Below, piece after piece: positions 17,957-26,700 of a stretch of 64,000 bases of DNA; positions within the stretch are counted from its first letter, which is position 1, and the number at the start of each line of letters is the position of its first letter. The stretch is taken from assembly GCF_019443405.1 (NCBI RefSeq), contig NZ_CP080376.1, positions 248,001 to 312,000 on the forward strand, given 5' to 3'. Under the pieces are notes generated by a model that made no database searches, was not told the DNA's origin, and was given only the letters and a program-made list of their open reading frames with translations. The position numbers and the translations under genes were made by a program. Source of the stretch: Brevundimonas sp. PAMC22021 (GTDB lineage Bacteria > Pseudomonadota > Alphaproteobacteria > Caulobacterales > Caulobacteraceae).

Positions 17957-19027
17957 TCAGGCCGCCTGGGGCAGTTTCGCCATGTCGATCACGAAGCGAT
18001 AGCGCACGTCCGACCGCTCCATCCGCTCGTAGGCCTCATTGATCTGGTCCGGGGCGATGGTCTCGATGTCGCAGGCGATGCCGTGCTCGGCGCAGAAGTC
18101 CAGCATCTCCTGCGTCTCGCGGATGCCGCCGATCAGCGAGCCGGCCACCCGACGCCGGCGCCACAGCAGGGGCAGGGCGTAGACCGGCAGGCCCTCGGTG
18201 GTCAGGCCCAGCATGACCATGGTGCCGTCGCGGGCCAGCAGCTGCACGTGGTCGGCGATCTCGTGGGTGGCCGAGACGGTGTTGATGATCAGGTCGAAGC
18301 TTTCGGCCGCGGCCTTCATCGCCGCCTTGTCCTTGTTGATCAGGAAGTGTTTGGCGCCCATCCGCTCGGCGTCGGCCTTTTTGCGATCGGAGGTCGACAG
18401 GACGGTGACCTCGGCGCCCAGGGCGTGCGCCAGCTTGACCGCCATGTGACCCAGGCCGCCCAGCCCGATCACCGCCACCCTGGAGCCAGGGCCGACGTTC
18501 CATTCCTTCAGCGGCGACCAGGTGGTAATGCCGGCGCACAGCAGGGGCGCGGCGGCGTCCAGCGGCAGGGCGTCGGGGATCGACAGCACGAAATGCTGGT
18601 CCACCGTGATGTGGTCGGAATAGCCGCCCTGGGTGATCGGCTGGCCCGACTGCTCGGCGAACCTGTCCTTGGCGCCGTAGGTGCCGGTGAAGCCGGGGAT
18701 GCAGTACTGCTCTTCCCCCGCCTGGCACGAGGAACACTCGCGGCAGCTGTCGACCATGCAGCCGACGCCCACGCGGTCGCCAACCTTGAAGCGGGTGACG
18801 TCGGCGCCCACCGCCGCGACCACGCCGGCGATCTCATGGCCCGGCGCCAGCGGATAGTGGGCCGGTCCGGTCTCGCTGCGCGCCATGTGCAGGTCCGAAT
18901 GGCAGACGCCGCAGTACTGGATGTCGATCACCACGTCGTCGGGCAGGGGATCGCGGCGCGTGAAGCTGAAGGGCTCCAGCGGCTTGTCGGCGGCGACGGC
19001 GGCGAAGGCGCGTGTGGCGATCGGCAT
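17957..19027 (-). CDS. Zinc-dependent alcohol dehydrogenase, NAD(P)-linked (YahK/cinnamyl-alcohol type)
   Basis: Medium-chain dehydrogenase of 356 residues, probably an NADPH-dependent aldehyde reductase. Catalytic zinc ligands lie in CGVCHSDLH (about 42-50) and GHEIAGVVAAVG (about 66-77); structural zinc Cys residues are in CRECSSCQAGEEQYC (about 99-113). The Rossmann motif is GLGGLGHMAVKLA (about 183-195). The start MPIATRAFAA (19027) fits the family; an upstream start would add 25 residues without resemblance. The physiological substrate is not evident. Confidence 0.9.
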   Translation of the reverse strand: MPIATRAFAAVAADKPLEPFSFTRRDPLPDDVVIDIQYCGVCHSDLHMARSETGPAHYPLAPGHEIAGVVAAVGADVTRFKVGDRVGVGCMVDSCRECSSCQAGEEQYCIPGFTGTYGAKDRFAEQSGQPITQGGYSDHITVDQHFVLSIPDALPLDAAAPLLCAGITTWSPLKEWNVGPGSRVAVIGLGGLGHMAVKLAHALGAEVTVLSTSDRKKADAERMGAKHFLINKDKAAMKAAAESFDLIINTVSATHEIADHVQLLARDGTMVMLGLTTEGLPVYALPLLWRRRRVAGSLIGGIRETQEMLDFCAEHGIACDIETIAPDQINEAYERMERSDVRYRFVIDMAKLPQAA

Positions 19028-19102
19028 GGGCGAGTCTTTCGTGGCGTAAAAGGAAGGCTCAGGTGGCCAGCCGCACCCCGGCGCAACCGGCCGCACCCGC
19101 AC

Positions 19103-19852
19103 TCAGGCCAAGTTTTCGATCAGCGCCTGGGCCGCCGCCGGATTGCGCACCTTGGCCCCCGAGATGAAGTAGGCGAAGACGTCGCCGCGTTTCGCCCAAC
19201 CCCGCGCCCGGGCGGCGATGGCGTCCAGCTCGGCCGCCGTCATGCCGTTCGCTTCGTCCTCTCGGCTGGACATCAGCCGGGCATATCTAAAGTCAGATGT
19301 TTCCTCGTCGATGCAGGGCCAGGTCGGCTCCTCGTCATCGACGGCGTAGACGATGGCCGCACCGTATTTGCGCGCCAGGTCGTGGAACTGCTCGGTGGCG
19401 AAGGTCGGGTTGCGCACCTCCAGCGCATGGCGCAGGCGCAGGCCGTCCTTTTCCGGCGGCAACAGCTTCAGAAAGCCCTCGAAATCCTCGGGGTCGAACT
19501 TCTTGGTTCCCATGAACTGCCAGTTGATCGGCCCGAGCTTGTCGCCGAGCTCGGTCAGTCCCTGCGACAGGAAGCGGTTGAAGCTTTCGCCGCCTTCCGA
19601 CAGCACCTTGCGGTTAGTGCAGTAGCGGCTGGCCTTGACCGAGAAGACGAAACCGTCCGGCGTCTCGTCGCGCCACTTCCTCCAGCTGTCCGGCTTGAAG
19701 GTCGAATAGTAGGTGCCGTTGATCTCGATGGAGGAGAGCGCCCGCGAGGCGAACTCCAGCTCCCGCTTCTGCGCCAGCCCTTCCGGATAGAAGACCCCGC
19801 GCCACGGCTCATAGGTCCAGCCGCCCACGCCCACCCTGATCGCGCCTGTCAT
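19103..19852 (-). CDS. DUF72 family protein
   Basis: A 249-residue TIM-barrel-like protein of the DUF72/YecE family, whose function is unknown. Seen: GVGGWTYEPWRGVFYP at the N-terminus, SSIEINGTYYSTFKP (about 40-54), FVFSVKASRYCTN (about 68-80), and the segment ALEVRNPTF. The start at 19852 is preceded by GGGAGAACCACGC; an in-frame ATG 15 bp upstream is less well placed. It lies 75 bp upstream of the alcohol dehydrogenase in the same direction. Confidence 0.92.
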   Translation of the reverse strand: MTGAIRVGVGGWTYEPWRGVFYPEGLAQKRELEFASRALSSIEINGTYYSTFKPDSWRKWRDETPDGFVFSVKASRYCTNRKVLSEGGESFNRFLSQGLTELGDKLGPINWQFMGTKKFDPEDFEGFLKLLPPEKDGLRLRHALEVRNPTFATEQFHDLARKYGAAIVYAVDDEEPTWPCIDEETSDFRYARLMSSREDEANGMTAAELDAIAARARGWAKRGDVFAYFISGAKVRNPAAAQALIENLA

Positions 19853-19937
19853 GCGTGGTTCTCCCATAGTGCGTGCGGGATATCGCAGGATTCAGCAGCT
19901 CGAGCGATGGGCGAGACGTGGGGACGATCCGGATGCT

Positions 19938-21002
19938 TTATGATGGCGAGCGATCATCCGATGGTTTGGGCGGCGCAAGCGAGGCCAGGCAGACCAGGAA
20001 GGCGCCGCCGAAGGTCAGGATGTCTTCGGCCAGGGCGACGGGGAGGTCACGGCCGGCGGCGCGGGACAGGCGCAGGCGGACGGTGTGGCCGAGATAGGTG
20101 GCGGCAAGCGAGCCGACAGCCCCGGCCAGGGCGGCGGCCGGAGAGCGCCCGCCGGTCAGGGCGCAGCCCGAGGCGGCGCCGCTCGCCGCCCGCACGGCCA
20201 CCGCGATCGGCATCGTGCGGTGCGGGGCGTCGGGCATCTTGTCGCCGGCGAATTCATACAGCGCCAGGGGCGTGACGATGGCGGCGGCCTTGGTGGAGGC
20301 CAGGCCGGAGAAGCGGGTGTCCTTCAGGTCGATCCAGCCCAGGCGCGCCGCCCAGGTGACGGCCAGCAGCGGCGCGCTGGTGCGGTTGCCGCCGGATGCG
20401 CCCAGCAGAAACGCCAGACCTAGAGCGCGCCAGCCTTGCGGTCCTTGCGTCTCCAGCGGCGGGCGCGGCTCGGCCTTGCGCCGGACGGCCGCGACGCCGG
20501 CTTTCACCTTGTCGAGGAAGCGGCGGATCAGGGCGCGCGCCGCCTCGGTGGTCGCGCCGAACACCAGGTGCGAGGCGTAGGAGTAGGGGTGCGACCGCAA
20601 GGGCGCCTTCCAGAACGGATCGCCCAGGCCGGTGGCGGGGACCAGCCCCTCGTCCACCACTGTGGCGGAGGCGACACCGAAAGCCGCGCCGCGGCCCAGG
20701 GTCACGCGGGGCTCGATCTCTGCAGTCATGCCGTAGAGGCCGCCGACCGCGGCGCCCACGGCGTAGTGGACAGCCTCGCCCGCCGCGGGTTTCCTGCGGC
20801 GCGGCACGCCATGGCCGGTGACGGCGCGCGACAGGCGGTCGGCCGCCTTCTCGGTCGAGGGCGCGCCCTTCACGCCCGAGGTGATCCCGCCCTTGGACAA
20901 GAGGGACTGGAACTCGGTCATCACCAGGGCGGCGACCAGGCCTCCGGCGAGGCCGGCGGCGAGACCCAGCAAGGGATCGGCGTCGTCGCGGACGTTGGGC
21001 AT
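19938..21002 (-). CDS. Membrane protein: YagU/DUF1440-like part joined to DUF4126-like part
   Basis: A 354-residue protein with two parts. Residues 1-165 begin with a glycine-rich membrane helix (LLGLAAGLAGGLVAALVMTEFQ), carry a charged loop and GEAVHYAVGAAVGGLYG, and resemble the YagU/DUF1440 family. Residues about 190-345 (LGLAFLLGASGGNRTSAPLL, LYEFAGDKMPDAPHRT, GAVGSLAATYLGH) resemble DUF4126. Both halves are multi-pass membrane regions of unknown function, and I infer a fusion. ATG 21002 has GGAGAGACC upstream. Codon use is that of the neighbours. Confidence 0.75.
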   Translation of the reverse strand: MPNVRDDADPLLGLAAGLAGGLVAALVMTEFQSLLSKGGITSGVKGAPSTEKAADRLSRAVTGHGVPRRRKPAAGEAVHYAVGAAVGGLYGMTAEIEPRVTLGRGAAFGVASATVVDEGLVPATGLGDPFWKAPLRSHPYSYASHLVFGATTEAARALIRRFLDKVKAGVAAVRRKAEPRPPLETQGPQGWRALGLAFLLGASGGNRTSAPLLAVTWAARLGWIDLKDTRFSGLASTKAAAIVTPLALYEFAGDKMPDAPHRTMPIAVAVRAASGAASGCALTGGRSPAAALAGAVGSLAATYLGHTVRLRLSRAAGRDLPVALAEDILTFGGAFLVCLASLAPPKPSDDRSPS

Positions 21003-21076
21003 GGCAGGTCTCTCCGGCGCGGGATGGCGGCTGGTGAACCGCCGGACGCGAGCGCCGGTTCCGCCCGAGCGGCGCC

Positions 21077-22438
21077 TCAGTAGGCGAAGTCGGTGTAGAT
21101 GCGGCGCACGTCGCCCCGCCATTCGCCATGGTAGAGGTCGAGCAGGCGTTCGGCCGGAGTGACGCCGCTGTCGGCGATGTCTTCCAGTTCGGACAGGTAG
21201 CCGCGCTCGTCCACCATGCCGCCGGAGAAGCGGGCGCGGTTCTTCAGGCCCTGGCGGGCGATGGCCACCATGTCCACCGCAATGCCTCGGACCGAGCGGC
21301 CCGCGACCTCGGCCTTCAGCCCCAGGCGGGTCACGTCGCGGCGCAGGCGTTCGTGGTCCTCGACCTCCCAGTCCTTGACCAAGTCCCAGGCGGCGGCGAG
21401 CGAGGGGGCGTCATAGAGGACGCCGGTCCACAGGGCGGGCAGGGCGCAGATGCGGCTCCAGGGGCCGCCGTCCGCGCCGCGCATCTCCAGATAGGCCTTC
21501 AGCCGCACCTCGGGGAAAAGGGTGGTCAGGTGGTCGTTCCAGTCCTTCATCGTCGGCCGATCGCCCGGCAGCGCCGGCAGACGGCCATCCAGGAAGTCGC
21601 GGAACGACTGGCCCGAGGCGTCGACGTAGCGGCCCTCGCGCTTGGCGAAATACATCGGCGTGTCGAGCGCATAGTCCGCATAGCGCTCGAAGCCGAAGCC
21701 GTCCTGGAAGACGAAGTCCAGCATGCCGGTGCGGTCCGCGTCCGTGTCGGTCCAGACGTTGGCGCGGGCCGACAGAAAGCCGTTCGGCTTGCCTTCGGTG
21801 AAGGGCGAGCAGGCGAACAGGGCGGTGGCGATGGGCTGAAGCGCCAGCGAGGTGCGGAACTTCATCACCATGTCGGCTTCCGTATCGAAGTCGAGATTGG
21901 CCTGGATGGTGCAGGTGCGCAGCATCATGTCGAGACCCAGCGTGCCGACCTTTGGCATGTAGGCGCGCATGATGTCGTAGCGCCCCTTGGGCATGACCGG
22001 CACGTCGGCGCGGCTCCACAGCGGATCGAAGCCCGCGCCGAGGAAGCCCAGATCGATCTCGTCGGCGACGGTCTTAACCTCTTCCAGATGCTGGCCGGTC
22101 TCCGAGCAGATGTCGTGGATGGTGAGCAACGGCGCGCCGGACAGTTCGAACTGTCCGCCGGGCTCGAGGCTGACGGAGGCGGCGAAGCCCTCGCCATTGC
22201 GACGCTCCAGCCCGATGACGTGACCGCCCTCCTCGACCGGGGTCCAGCCAAAGCGGGTCAGGCCGTTCAGCATGGCCTTGATGCCGCTTTCACCTTCATA
22301 GGCGGGGCGGCGCAGGGTCTGTTTGTCGAAGCCGAACTTCTCGTGCTCGGCCCCGATGCGCCACTGGTCGCGCGGCTTCATGCCCTTGGACATGGCGCCG
22401 ATCAGATCGGCCTTGGTCAGCGGCGCGTGGTCGGCCAT
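21077..22438 (-). CDS. gshA: Glutamate-cysteine ligase, alphaproteobacterial type
   Basis: First enzyme of glutathione synthesis, ligating glutamate and cysteine with ATP. The 453-residue protein has the GCS2-like ligase fold used in alphaproteobacteria and plants: GAEHEKFGF (about 28-36), VSLEPGGQFELSGAPL (about 90-105), RTCTIQANLDFDTEADM (about 159-175), and the C-terminal substrate region KAYLEMRGADGGPW (about 314-327). Length is normal. It is followed, across 88 bp, by rsmE on the upstream side in the same direction; both are transcribed leftward. Confidence 0.94.
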   Translation of the reverse strand: MADHAPLTKADLIGAMSKGMKPRDQWRIGAEHEKFGFDKQTLRRPAYEGESGIKAMLNGLTRFGWTPVEEGGHVIGLERRNGEGFAASVSLEPGGQFELSGAPLLTIHDICSETGQHLEEVKTVADEIDLGFLGAGFDPLWSRADVPVMPKGRYDIMRAYMPKVGTLGLDMMLRTCTIQANLDFDTEADMVMKFRTSLALQPIATALFACSPFTEGKPNGFLSARANVWTDTDADRTGMLDFVFQDGFGFERYADYALDTPMYFAKREGRYVDASGQSFRDFLDGRLPALPGDRPTMKDWNDHLTTLFPEVRLKAYLEMRGADGGPWSRICALPALWTGVLYDAPSLAAAWDLVKDWEVEDHERLRRDVTRLGLKAEVAGRSVRGIAVDMVAIARQGLKNRARFSGGMVDERGYLSELEDIADSGVTPAERLLDLYHGEWRGDVRRIYTDFAY

Positions 22439-22527
22439 GTGGTGTGCGAAGCCCCTCAGGTGTCGCGGCTAGATGGGCGACCGAACCGCAACGCTCAAGG
22501 GCGCAGTTCTATCCCGCGCAGGAATTG

Positions 22528-23361
22528 TCACCGGTCCCAGTCGCCGGCCGCCGCCTGCCACAGGGTCATGGCGGCGATGGCGGCGGTGTCGGCCCGCAGG
22601 ATGCGCGGCCCCAGAGACACGGCGGTGGTGAACGGCAAGGCTCGCAGCCGCTCGCGCTCCTCCGGCGAAAAGCCGCCTTCGGGACCGATCAGAATGGCCC
22701 AGGGGCCTGAAGATCCTCCCCCCCTGGGGGAGGGGGACCGCGAAGCGGTGGAGGGGGAGCCTGCAAGCGTCGGTGGCTGCGGCTGACCCCCTCCACCCGG
22801 CTGCGCAGGGTCCCCCTCCCCCAAAGGGGGAGGAGTGAGTGCGGTGATCGCCGGGCTGCCGCCGGTCTCGTCACAGAACATCAGACGACGGGCGGGATCC
22901 CAACCGTCCAGAATGCCGTCGAGCTTTTGCGGATCGTCGACGGGGGGCACGTCCAGGCGCCCGGTCTGCTCGGCCGCCTCCTCGGCAATGGCGTCCAGCC
23001 GATCCAGGCGGATGCGGTCGGTGTTGGTGCGGGCGGTGATCGCCAGCCGAACCCGTCGCGCCCCCAGCTCGGCTGCTTTCTCGACGATGGTCTCGACGCG
23101 GGCCTTCTTCACCACCGCCACGATCAGCTCGAGGTCGGGGCCATGGGTTTGCGGCCGCACCCGCTCCTCCGCCCGCAGGATCACGCCCTTCTTCAGCACC
23201 TCGGCCACCGAGGCGCGCCATTCGCCGTCACGACCGTTGAAGACGAGCAGATCGTCGCCCGCCTTCAGCCGCATCACCTGAGTCAGATAGCGGGACTGGT
23301 CGAGCGTCGGCGCGACGGCCGCGCCGGGGGACAGATCGGATGTGACGTGGAGGCGGATCAT
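22528..23361 (-). CDS. rsmE: 16S rRNA m3U1498 methyltransferase RsmE with an in-frame repeat insertion
   Basis: SPOUT-fold methyltransferase that methylates U1498 of 16S rRNA. 277 residues against about 240 usual. The N-terminal PUA-like part (MIRLHVTSDL) and the SPOUT knot motifs WAILIGPEGGFSPEE (about 221-235) and LGPRILRADTA (about 250-260) are intact. The excess is a Pro/Gly/Ser-rich stretch at about residues 176-217, coded entirely by the palindromic repeat at 22714-22834. It lies just before the knot, in a loop between domains, so activity may survive. The reading frame is preserved through the insert. Confidence 0.93.
   Translation of the reverse strand: MIRLHVTSDLSPGAAVAPTLDQSRYLTQVMRLKAGDDLLVFNGRDGEWRASVAEVLKKGVILRAEERVRPQTHGPDLELIVAVVKKARVETIVEKAAELGARRVRLAITARTNTDRIRLDRLDAIAEEAAEQTGRLDVPPVDDPQKLDGILDGWDPARRLMFCDETGGSPAITALTPPPLGEGDPAQPGGGGQPQPPTLAGSPSTASRSPSPRGGGSSGPWAILIGPEGGFSPEERERLRALPFTTAVSLGPRILRADTAAIAAMTLWQAAAGDWDR
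22714..22834. repeat. Palindromic repeat, copy 2, inserted inside rsmE
   Basis: A 121-bp element with nested symmetry. The left arm begins TCCTCCCCCCCTGGGGGAGG and includes CCGCGAAGCGG; the right arm is its near inverse, with CTGCGCAG and CCCCCAAAGGGGGAGGA. The central ~30 bp (AGCCTGCAAGCG... to about 22785) is not palindromic. Arms match the ends of copies 1 and 3. Unlike those, it sits inside a conserved gene and is read in frame. Confidence 0.85.
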
Positions 23362-23371
23362 GCGATCCCGC

Positions 23372-23509
23372 TTACCGCTCTTGGGCGCTCTTGGCAGCAG
23401 CCTTCTTGGAAGCCTGACGCTCGCCTTTCCAGAAGGCACGTTTCGCCCAACGGAGATGCTTCCACCATTCGGTGGGAGGCGTCAGCATGCCCTTCTTCAC
23501 TGTAGCCAT
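23372..23509 (-). CDS. Small basic protein, unknown function
   Basis: A 45-residue, strongly basic protein (MATVKKGMLT..., then PPTEWWKHLRWAKRAFWKG) with two neighbouring Trp residues and a Lys/Ala-rich end. Such short WWKHLR proteins seem to occur in related genomes, from memory, but no function is known. There is no convincing Shine-Dalgarno sequence before the chosen ATG, and an upstream start would add 17 residues. It lies between the acyl-CoA dehydrogenase and rsmE, all leftward, 10 bp before rsmE. Confidence 0.5.
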   Translation of the reverse strand: MATVKKGMLTPPTEWWKHLRWAKRAFWKGERQASKKAAAKSAQER

Positions 23510-23581
23510 AGAGCGATTGTAAACGTGAGGTGACTTCGATGCGAGACCGCATGCGACCACCTGTGATCCTGCGACGCGACG

Positions 23582-24745
23582 CTACAACGTCCGCGCGATC
23601 AACAGCTTCATGATCTCGTTGGTGCCGCCGTAGATGCGTTGGACGCGGGCGTCCTTGTAGAGCTGGGCGATCGGGTATTCGGTCATGTAGCCGTAGCCGC
23701 CGTGCAGCTGCAGCATCTCGTCCAGCGTCTCGCCCTGGATGTCGGTGACCCAGTATTTGGCCATGGAGGCGGTGGCGGCGTCCAGCTGACCCTTCAGGTG
23801 CAGACCGATGCAGTGATCGACGAAGACCTTGGCCACCGTCAGCTTGGTCTTGACCTCGGCCAGCTTGAACTGGGTGTTCTGGAAATCGAGCACGCGCTTG
23901 CCGAAGGCCCGGCGTTCCTTGACGTAGGCCAGGGTGTGCTCGAGACCCCGCTCGGCGGCGGCGACGCCCTGGACCGCGATGTTCAGCCGTTCCTGCGGCA
24001 GCTGCTGCATAAGCTGGACAAAGCCCTGGCCTTCGACCCCGCCGATGATGTTGTCGGCCGGGACCTGGACGTCGTTGAAGAACAGCTCGGAGGTGTCGTT
24101 GGCCTCCATGCCGATCTTGTGCAGGTTGCGGCCGCGCTCGAAGCCCTCCGCACCATCCGTCTCGACCACGATCAGGGAGGTGCCGCGCGCGCCTTCGGCC
24201 GGGTCGGTCTTGGCCACCACGATGATGAAGTTGGCCAACTGGCCGTTGGTGATGAAGGTCTTGGAGCCGTTCACCACATAGCCGTTGCCGCCTTTGACGG
24301 CCGTGGTCTTGACCCCCTGCAGGTCCGAGCCGGCGCCCGGCTCCGTCATGGCGATGGCGCCGACCAGTTCGCCCGAGGCCAGGCGCGGCAGCCAGCGCTG
24401 CTTCTGCTCCTCGGTGCCGTAGTGCCAGATGTAGGGGGCGACGATGGCGTTGTGCAGCGACAGGCCGAAATGGTCCGCGCCCTTCCAGCCCAGCTGGCGC
24501 ATCAGCACCACCTCGTGGCGATAGTCGCCGCCCATGCCGCCGTCCGCCTCGGGGATGGAGACGCCCAGCAGACCCGCCTCGCCCGCCGCGTTCCACAGGC
24601 TACGGGGCACGGAAGAGTCGGCGATCCACTGCTGCACCTTCTCCAGCGGCGCGTGCTCGTCGATCCAGCGGCCGACGCTGTCGGAGAAGAGGGTGATCTC
24701 CTCGTCCTGCATGAAGTCGGGATCGGGGCTGTTGAGGACGTTCAT
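23582..24745 (-). CDS. Acyl-CoA dehydrogenase
   Basis: FAD-dependent alpha,beta-dehydrogenase of acyl-CoA esters, 387 residues. Family signatures: AIAMTEPGAGSDLQG (about 134-148, FAD/substrate site), KTFITNG, and the C-terminal QLHGGYGYMTEYPIAQLYKDARVQRIYGGTNEI (two adjoining signature blocks). The catalytic base Glu of the short/medium-chain class is expected in YGGTNEI. The start ATG at 24745 is 7 bases from GGGGAGGAG, which belongs to the end of repeat copy 3. Substrate chain length cannot be told. A second, longer acyl-CoA dehydrogenase lies upstream. Confidence 0.93.
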   Translation of the reverse strand: MNVLNSPDPDFMQDEEITLFSDSVGRWIDEHAPLEKVQQWIADSSVPRSLWNAAGEAGLLGVSIPEADGGMGGDYRHEVVLMRQLGWKGADHFGLSLHNAIVAPYIWHYGTEEQKQRWLPRLASGELVGAIAMTEPGAGSDLQGVKTTAVKGGNGYVVNGSKTFITNGQLANFIIVVAKTDPAEGARGTSLIVVETDGAEGFERGRNLHKIGMEANDTSELFFNDVQVPADNIIGGVEGQGFVQLMQQLPQERLNIAVQGVAAAERGLEHTLAYVKERRAFGKRVLDFQNTQFKLAEVKTKLTVAKVFVDHCIGLHLKGQLDAATASMAKYWVTDIQGETLDEMLQLHGGYGYMTEYPIAQLYKDARVQRIYGGTNEIMKLLIARTL

Positions 24746-24752
24746 CTGCTTT

Positions 24753-24903
24753 CTCCTCCCCATCGCCCGCGATGGGGAGGGGGACCACGAAGTGGTGGAG
24801 GGGTTGGGGCCGCCTCTCTCTTGAGCTTGGGAGGAGGTTCGCCCCTCCGTCTCGGCGGCTGAGCCGCCGATCCACCTCCCCATCGCGCAGCGATGGGGAG
24901 GAG
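24753..24903. repeat. Palindromic repeat, copy 3, between two acyl-CoA dehydrogenase genes
   Basis: A 151-bp element with outer ends CTCCTCCCCATCG (24753-24765) and CGATGGGGAGGAG (24891-24903), each forming its own small hairpin (CCCCATCG/CGATGGGG). Internal parts include ACCACGAAGTGGT and GGCGGCTGAGCCGCC. Its left end supplies the Shine-Dalgarno sequence of the acyl-CoA dehydrogenase starting at 24745. It fills nearly all the gap between the two genes. Confidence 0.85.
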
Positions 24904-24912
24904 AGTTGAGCT

Positions 24913-26697
24913 CTAGAACGCCTCGGCCGGCATCTGCATCAGGACGTCGGCGCCGGTCTTCAGCTTCTTCAGGTGCGCGCCGGCGTCGGGCAGGATGCGC
25001 TCGACGAAGTAGCGGCCGGTCATCAGCTTGTTGGCGTAGAAGGGATCGGTCGCGCCCGCATCAACCTGGGCTTGCGCCGCCTTAGCCATCTGCGCCCACA
25101 TATAGGCCAGGGCCGTGACGCCGAAGATGTTGAGGTAGTCGGTCGAGGCCGCGCCCGCGTTGTCCGGATTGGCCATGCCGTTCTGCATCAGCCACATGGT
25201 GGCCTCCTGCAGCTTCTTCTTGGCGTCGGCCAGGCCGTCGACGAAGGGCTTGATCGGACCGTCCGCGCCGTTCTCGGCCACAAAGGCGTCGATGTCGGAG
25301 AACCAGGTCATGATGGCCCGGCCGCCCTGGGCCGGCAGCTTCCTGCCCACCAGGTCCAGCGCCTGGATGCCGTTGGTGCCTTCGTAGATCATGGTGATGC
25401 GGGCGTCGCGCAGGTACTGCGAGGCCGGGAAGTGCTCGGTGTAGCCCGAGCCGCCGTGCACCTGCATGGCCAGGGACGCGACATGGAAGCCCTTGTCGGT
25501 CAGGTACGCCTTCACCACCGGGGTGATCAGACCCATGTAATCCTTGGCCCTGGTGGCGGTCGCTTCGTCCGCCGAGCCCTGCAGGTCGGCCTGAAGCGCG
25601 GTCCACAGCACCAGCGCCTGGCCGCCTTCCACGAACGCCTTGCCCTCCAGCAGCATGCGGCGGACGTCCGGGTGGACGATGATCGCATCGGCGGCCTGGT
25701 CGGGGTTCTTCGGTCCCGTCAGGCTGCGGCCCTGGATGCGGTCCTTGGCGAACTCGACGGCGGCCTGATAGGCGGCGGTGCCGATGGCCAGCCCCTGCAG
25801 GCCGGTGCCCAGGCGCGCCTCGTTCATGACCACGAACATGTTGTTCATGCCCCGGCCTTCTTCGCCGACCAGCCAGCCGGTGGCGTTGTCATAGGCCATG
25901 ACGCAGGTGGCGTTGCCGTGGATGCCCATCTTGTGCTCGAGGCCGGCGCAGACCACGCCGTTGCGCTCGCCGAGCGAGCCGTCCTCGTTGACCAGCACCT
26001 TGGGCACCACGAACAGCGACAGGCCCTTGATGCCGGCCGGCGCGCCCTCGACGCGGGCCAGCACCGTGTGGATGATGTTGTCGGTGAAGTCGTGCTCGCC
26101 CGCCGAGATCCAGATCTTCTGGCCGGTGATCGAATAGGAGCCGTCGCCGTTCGGAACCGCCTTGGTGCGCACCATGCCCAGGTCGGTGCCGCACTGGGGC
26201 TCGGTCAGGTTCATGGTCCCGCCCCACTCGCCGGTGGCCATCTTGGGCAGGTATTTTGCCTTCAGTTCGTCAGAGCCGTTGGCGTGGATGCCCGCATAGG
26301 CGCCCGCCGTCAGGCCCGGATACATCGAAAAGGCGGCCGAGGCCGCGGCTGTCATCTGGCCGAACGCCATGCCGATCACCGCCGGCATGCCCTGGCCTCC
26401 GAACTCGGTGTGGGCCGACAGCGCGGGCCAGCCGGCCTCCACCATCTGCTGATAGGCTTCCTTCCAGCCGGTCGGGCCGGTGACCACGCCGCCGTCGGAC
26501 AGCTTGCAGCCTTCCTGATCGCCGACCCGGTTGATCGGGGCGATGACTTCCTCGGCGAACTTGGCGCCTTCTTCCAGGATCTGGCCGACCAGGTCGGAGG
26601 AGACGTCCTCGAAGCCCGGCTGGTTGGCGTGGCGGTCGATCTCCAGCACTTCGTTGAGGATGAAGGTGAAGTCGCGGACGGGCGCCGTGTAGGCCAT
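24913..26697 (-). CDS. Acyl-CoA dehydrogenase with extra C-terminal domain
   Basis: A 594-residue acyl-CoA dehydrogenase of the long type (N-terminal alpha, middle beta, C-terminal alpha domain plus an added helical C-terminal domain, about 470-590), as in 3-methylmercaptopropionyl-CoA dehydrogenase DmdC and relatives. Signatures: TMNLTEPQCGTDLGMVRT (about 159-176), GQKIWISAGEHD, and QVHGGSGYTEHFPASQYLRD (about 418-437). The start at 26697 is 3 bp after the stop of the MerR gene, so the pair is an operon. Context suggests inducible acyl-CoA catabolism; the exact substrate is open. Confidence 0.92.
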   Translation of the reverse strand: MAYTAPVRDFTFILNEVLEIDRHANQPGFEDVSSDLVGQILEEGAKFAEEVIAPINRVGDQEGCKLSDGGVVTGPTGWKEAYQQMVEAGWPALSAHTEFGGQGMPAVIGMAFGQMTAAASAAFSMYPGLTAGAYAGIHANGSDELKAKYLPKMATGEWGGTMNLTEPQCGTDLGMVRTKAVPNGDGSYSITGQKIWISAGEHDFTDNIIHTVLARVEGAPAGIKGLSLFVVPKVLVNEDGSLGERNGVVCAGLEHKMGIHGNATCVMAYDNATGWLVGEEGRGMNNMFVVMNEARLGTGLQGLAIGTAAYQAAVEFAKDRIQGRSLTGPKNPDQAADAIIVHPDVRRMLLEGKAFVEGGQALVLWTALQADLQGSADEATATRAKDYMGLITPVVKAYLTDKGFHVASLAMQVHGGSGYTEHFPASQYLRDARITMIYEGTNGIQALDLVGRKLPAQGGRAIMTWFSDIDAFVAENGADGPIKPFVDGLADAKKKLQEATMWLMQNGMANPDNAGAASTDYLNIFGVTALAYMWAQMAKAAQAQVDAGATDPFYANKLMTGRYFVERILPDAGAHLKKLKTGADVLMQMPAEAF

Positions 26698-26700
26698 CGG

